From positions 1 to 7,357 of the forward strand of contig VAYF01000019.1 of assembly GCA_005883885.1 (NCBI GenBank): a DNA stretch of 7,357 nucleotides. The letters are read 5' to 3'. This document shows, in pieces, positions 5,502-7,357 of the stretch. Numbering within the stretch: the first letter of the stretch is position 1; every line of letters begins with the position of its first letter. Under the pieces are notes generated by a model. That model saw only the letters and a list, made by a program, of their open reading frames with translations, was not told the DNA's origin and ran no database searches. Both the position numbers and the translations under genes were made by a program. Origin of the DNA: Actinomycetota bacterium (GTDB lineage Bacteria; Actinomycetota; UBA4738; HRBIN12).

Positions 5502-6811
5502 AACGGCTGTGGCTCGTCGTCCCCTTGGCGCTCGTGGTGATCGCGAGCGCGTGCAGTTCCAGCAGCAGCACCGCCACGTCGAGTGGCTCCGTCACGGGGC
5601 AGGTCACCCTCACGATGTGGATGGGCTACACCCCGCCCCCGCCCGTGGATCAATCGCAGGAGTACCTGTCGATCCAGGACATGGTGACCCGGTTCGAGGC
5701 AGCCCACCCGAACATCCACATCGACCTGCAGTACGTCAACAGCGACAACGCCCTCCAGAAGGCGACCGTCGCGTTGCAGGGCGGCAAGCAACCGGACATC
5801 TCCTACCAATACGGGACGAACATGCCGCAGCTCGCCACGGCGCCGAAGCTCGTCGACCTGACACAGCGCGTGCAGGATCCCTCGTTCGACTGGAACGACT
5901 TCTTCGAGGGTGAGCGTGCGGTCGCGACCGTCGACGGCCGCGTCCTGGGGATCCCGGCGCTCGTCGACAACCTGGCGATCGTCTACAACAAGGACCTCTT
6001 CGCGAAGGCGGGCGTCCCGACGCCGAGCCCGGACTGGACCTGGGACGACGTGCGCGCCGCAGCGAAGGCGACCACCGACCCCGCGAACAAGGTGTTCGGG
6101 CTGGTGTTCCCCGCCGACGGGAGCGAGACGATGGTGTGGCAGTTCGAGGCGATGCTCTGGGAGGCGGGCGGCGACATCCTGAACGCCGACAACACCCAGG
6201 CCGCGTTCAACTCTCCGGCCGGGGTCCGAGCCGCGACGATGCTCCAGCAGATGCAGCAGGACGGGTCGCTCTACCTCGACTTCCATCCCGACTCGGGCCA
6301 GTACACCAACCTCTTCAACTCGGGCAAGATCGGCATGTTGATCACCGGTCCCTGGGACCTCTCCGCGTTCCCCAACGTGCACTACGGCGTGGTGCAGATG
6401 CCGTCGTTCGACCCCGGCGGAAGCCACATCACGATCGCCGGTCCCGACAACTGGGTGATCTTCGACAACGGTCCCGATCGGGTGGAGGCCTCGTGGGAGT
6501 TCCTGCAGTTCATGGCATCCCCTGAGAACGTCCTCAAGGACTCGCTCGCGACGAGCCACCTGCCCACGCGAGCATCGGTCGAACAGTTGCCCGGCTTCGC
6601 GACGTTCGACTCCAAGTACCCCGGCGTGGGGACCTTCGCCCAGAACCTGGTGAACGTCACGAAGGCGCGGCCGCAGGTCACGCAGTATCCGCAGGTCTCC
6701 AGCTTCCTCGGGCTGGCGCTCGTGAGCATCCTGCAGGGCCAGGCCTCGCCGCAGGATGCGCTCAACCAGGCGGCGAACCAGGCGAACGGCGTCCTGGCGG
6801 TACCGGCGTAG
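5498..6811 (+). CDS. ABC transporter extracellular sugar-binding lipoprotein (UgpB/MalE-type)
   Basis: This 437-residue protein is a family 1 solute-binding protein (COG1653 type) that captures a sugar-like compound outside the membrane and hands it to the permease. The N-terminus MKRLWLVVPLALVVIASAC is a lipoprotein signal peptide with Cys19 as the expected lipidated residue. The -3 position is Ala instead of the more common Leu. A Ser/Thr-rich linker (about residues 20-32) follows. The mature domain shows VTLTMWMGY, then FEAAHPNIHIDLQYV, KQPDISYQYG, GIPALVDNLAIVYNKDLFAKAG, FNSGKIGMLITGPWDL and WEFLQFMASPEN, all characteristic of the family. The start overlaps the stop of the FAH gene (ATGA) and has its own strong ribosome binding site. 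The permease gene follows after two bases. The ligand is unknown; the operon suggests a sugar, polyol or amino sugar derivative. Confidence 0.95.
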   Translation: MKRLWLVVPLALVVIASACSSSSSTATSSGSVTGQVTLTMWMGYTPPPPVDQSQEYLSIQDMVTRFEAAHPNIHIDLQYVNSDNALQKATVALQGGKQPDISYQYGTNMPQLATAPKLVDLTQRVQDPSFDWNDFFEGERAVATVDGRVLGIPALVDNLAIVYNKDLFAKAGVPTPSPDWTWDDVRAAAKATTDPANKVFGLVFPADGSETMVWQFEAMLWEAGGDILNADNTQAAFNSPAGVRAATMLQQMQQDGSLYLDFHPDSGQYTNLFNSGKIGMLITGPWDLSAFPNVHYGVVQMPSFDPGGSHITIAGPDNWVIFDNGPDRVEASWEFLQFMASPENVLKDSLATSHLPTRASVEQLPGFATFDSKYPGVGTFAQNLVNVTKARPQVTQYPQVSSFLGLALVSILQGQASPQDALNQAANQANGVLAVPA

Positions 6812-6813
6812 CC

Positions 6814-7357
6814 ATGGCGGTCCGAGGGGCGAACGTCCGTCGCGTGGTCACGTCCGACCACGTCGTCGGGTGGGCGTTCGCCTCTCCGGCCGTTCTCTTG
6901 ATCGTCGTGTTCGGGTTGATCCCGATCGTGTGGTCGGCGCTCCTGTCGTTCCAGAAGACGAACCTGCTCTCGCCCCCGCACTGGGTCGGGCTGTCCAACT
7001 ACCGTGCGCTGCCGAAGGATCCGCTGTTCGAGCAGTCGATGGTCCACAGCGCGATCTACACCGTGCTGTTCGTCCCGCTCTCGGTCGCCGGAGGGCTCCT
7101 CACGGCCGTCGCTCTGAACCGGCCCCTCCGCGGGATCCGCATCTACCGCACCGCCGTCTTCGTCCCCGTGGTCGTCTCGACGATCGCGACCGTCATCATC
7201 TTCCTGTGGGTCTTCGACCCGAACTTCGGGCTCGCCAACTGGCTCCTGGGCAAGGTGGGCCTCGGGCCGTTCGCGTTCTTCACGAGTTCGAACGGCGCGC
7301 TGTACTCGATCGTCGCGATGACGGTATGGGGATGGATCGGGTTCAACGTGATCGTCT
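6814..7357 (+). CDS. ABC sugar transporter permease, MalF/UgpA-type (3' end outside window)
   Basis: The frame is open from the ATG at 6814 to the right edge, giving the first 181 residues of a membrane permease usually near 300 residues long. A short basic N-terminus (VRGANVRR) precedes hydrophobic spans at about residues 20-45, 79-101, 112-134 and 160-181. The HWVGLSNYRAL segment after the first span matches the FxGLxNY hallmark of MalF/UgpA permeases. WVFDPNFGLANWLL after the third span is the usual G.lN.. periplasmic loop. The EAA loop that contacts the ATPase would lie beyond the edge. It begins two bases after the binding-protein stop, with only a weak ribosome site, so it is probably translationally coupled. 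A second permease (MalG/UgpE type) is expected downstream. Confidence 0.95.
   Translation, partial: MAVRGANVRRVVTSDHVVGWAFASPAVLLIVVFGLIPIVWSALLSFQKTNLLSPPHWVGLSNYRALPKDPLFEQSMVHSAIYTVLFVPLSVAGGLLTAVALNRPLRGIRIYRTAVFVPVVVSTIATVIIFLWVFDPNFGLANWLLGKVGLGPFAFFTSSNGALYSIVAMTVWGWIGFNVIV

Noticed and set aside
4316..6559. Very long open frame on the - strand (747 codons)
   Set aside because: It lies opposite three clear + strand genes, is rich in Arg, His, Gly and Val with no recognisable domain, and is a usual by-product of GC-biased third positions.
4430..6811. A single 793-residue + strand protein
   Set aside because: The frame joins an out-of-frame stretch over the zinc dehydrogenase, the FAH N-terminal half, a shifted region and the lipoprotein; each real part has its own start.

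Overview
The window is very GC-rich, with mostly G or C in third codon positions, frequent GTG starts and almost no intergenic space. All recognisable genes lie on the + strand. This fits a high-GC soil-type bacterium, most likely Actinomycetota; Chloroflexota or a related uncultured lineage cannot be excluded. No rRNA, tRNA, CRISPR array, insertion sequence or phage gene was seen.

Layout: the window opens inside an IclR-family regulator (stop at 548). A 110-base gap follows, with a possible promoter and a TTCCG-N5-CGGAA palindrome. Then comes a tightly packed run of genes that continues past the right edge: RidA-family deaminase (659-1072), D-serine dehydratase/D-threonine aldolase-like PLP enzyme (1075-2172), short-chain dehydrogenase (2172-2927), UlaG-like metallo-beta-lactamase-fold hydrolase (2929-3765), zinc-dependent medium-chain dehydrogenase (3762-4766), a broken FAH-family hydrolase (4763-5501), an ABC-transporter sugar-binding lipoprotein (5498-6811) and the first part of its membrane permease (6814 to the edge). 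Most junctions are TGATG or ATGA overlaps, so this looks like one translationally coupled operon under the IclR regulator.

Inferred role: import and oxidative, phosphate-free breakdown of a sugar-like or amino-sugar-like compound. The enzymes can be ordered as: oxidation by a dehydrogenase, lactone opening by the UlaG-like hydrolase, loss of a hydroxyl and then ammonia by the PLP enzyme with RidA, a second oxidation, and cleavage of a diketo acid by the FAH hydrolase. This order is a hypothesis; the families are clear but the substrates are not.

The most notable direct observation is that the FAH gene has lost roughly 25 codons, including the family's NDVSARD-type metal-binding motif, and changes frame at the junction. 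The frame of its N-terminal half then stays open into the lipoprotein gene. The operon is therefore either newly degraded at that step, relies on another hydrolase, or is mis-assembled there.
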